Positions 62,893 through 64,000 of a DNA stretch of 64,000 bases are shown here, in pieces (position 1 is the stretch's first letter; each line of letters starts with the position of its first letter). The notes beneath the pieces were generated by a model. That model was not told the origin of the DNA. It ran no database searches and worked only from the letters and a program-made list of their open reading frames with translations. The stretch covers positions 14,272,571 through 14,336,570 of the forward strand of contig NC_045138.2 of the NCBI RefSeq assembly GCF_008831285.2, given 5' to 3'. The position numbers and the translations under genes were made by a program. This DNA is from Nymphaea colorata (lineage: Eukaryota; Streptophyta; Magnoliopsida; Nymphaeales; Nymphaeaceae).

Positions 62893-64000
62893 GTGAGTCG
62901 CCTGTTGGCCTTAATGAACTAAAAAATTCAAAAGTTTTTTTGATACTATAATAAAATAATGTCAAAAAAAGACAATTCAAACAAAAGAAAAATTCTTAAA
63001 TTTAGTTTAGGTATGATCTATGTGATAATTGAATTTACAAAGAAAACAGAACATTTTGTTGTGGCTTTCTGCGTGGAATGTATGGAACGCAGTTGATGAT
63101 TCATTATTATTTTTTTGATATACGAGCGCGGTTAGTTTTCTGCGTATGGTCTTTGACAAATAATATTAACAATTGTTTTTCTAAAGTAAAAAAAACTAAT
63201 CAATTATTGTGCAGTCGGCCGACTTCCGAACTCTATTTTCAAAAGCTTTGTCTGTCGTTGCCGCCAACAACCTTCGCCACCACGACGTCGACGTGATTGG
63301 GCAATGAATGGAAGGTTGCTTCCCACAAATTAAAATTTAACATTAAATTTTTGAACTGACAAGCACATGATCTGTACTGCGGATCTTTTATATTGAAGCT
63401 TTGAACTGAAAAGAATTTTTTATTAGCATTTCTTTCTCTCAAGCTCCTGTTTGTTTCAAAATTAGATGACAGAAGAAGGAAAAGGTATGAAATTGGATTT
63501 TGATTTGAAGAAGCAAAAGCGTGGAGGAAGCGAGAGGTGATATTGAATGTTGCCATAAAAAAAAGAACATGACTCAGATGAATCCTCTCGAAATCTCTGC
63601 CCACAGGTTTTTCTGGTTTCATCTTGTTTGCACACACTCAAAGCTGGATCGCCTCGCCTTTCCTGTACAATTTTTTTTTTTCTTGCTTGAAGCAAACATC
63701 AATCACCATTTTGTCACCCACTTTCCCATTTGACACAAACATCACCTGCCATTTTCTCACGCCCTTTTCTTACCTGCCTTGTTTATTATACTCCATCAAG
63801 ACAATGTTATTTTCGCATGAGTAATACTTTCCTTGCAGGCACCCGCGCACACACATACAGACACACACACAGAGGATCGAAGATCTGAATATCAATACCT
63901 TTCTTAATTCCTCTTCTGGTTGTCGTGAAAACAGTATGTTGGAGTTCATTTGGTAGTGAAGCCACCAAGTTTAGAGTAATGAGCTATGCTAATCAAGTCA
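62893..64000. other. Right-end intergenic region
   Basis: Mixed AT-rich sequence with a poly-T tract at about 63670. Open frames at 63239-63637 (minus) and 63521-63733 (plus) overlap on opposite strands and have no recognised domain. A short (CA)n-like run lies near 63846-63872. A gene may begin beyond the right edge, but I see no evidence for it inside the window. Confidence 0.45.

Overview
This is a nuclear chromosomal window from a flowering plant. The evidence is spliceosomal introns throughout, plant-restricted gene families (a DOG1-domain TGA bZIP factor, a trichome-birefringence-like acetyltransferase), AT-rich intergenic DNA, many (AT)n and (GA)n microsatellites and short non-autonomous repeat elements. 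I cannot fix the species; nothing in it is bacterial, viral or organellar.

Layout, left to right. 37-8459 (+): a clade-IV TGA bZIP transcription factor (TGA9/TGA10 type), missing its first exon(s) off the left edge. 8460-13540: intergenic, with small tandem repeats. 13541-16595 (-): a two-exon, membrane-anchored dual-specificity phosphatase-like protein ('YnbD-like'). 16596-20595: intergenic, but with four small exon-like pieces on the minus strand (18527-19954) that splice in one frame and that I cannot name. 20596-30694 (-): a 15-exon gene for a conserved but uncharacterised basic plant protein of about 1368 residues. 30695-38984: an 8 kb accessory stretch with a MITE-like element, two inverted pairs of a GC-ended/AT-cored repeat and an isolated GC-rich 80-residue ORF. 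38985-41059 (-): the splicing factor CDC40/PRP17. 42557-44918 (-): a TBL36-type protein. 47568-53447 (+): mevalonate diphosphate decarboxylase. 54480-57027 (-): a membrane-anchored alpha/beta hydrolase. 57028-64000: no convincing gene.

The genes are an ordinary syntenic mix (transcription control, splicing, cell-wall acetylation, isoprenoid synthesis) and do not form a cluster or pathway. I rebuilt exons by hand from splice signals, reading-frame continuity and remembered family sequence. For all seven named genes the exon phases close exactly.

The most useful observations are two GC-AG introns (one in the decarboxylase, one in the uncharacterised gene), a tandem duplication in the decarboxylase that copies a 3' splice site plus the first bases of an exon, a set of orphan coding-like exons, a 7-base terminal coding exon in CDC40, four CACGTG boxes upstream of the decarboxylase, and paired inverted repeats that could fold into long hairpins. 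I found no new multi-gene system.
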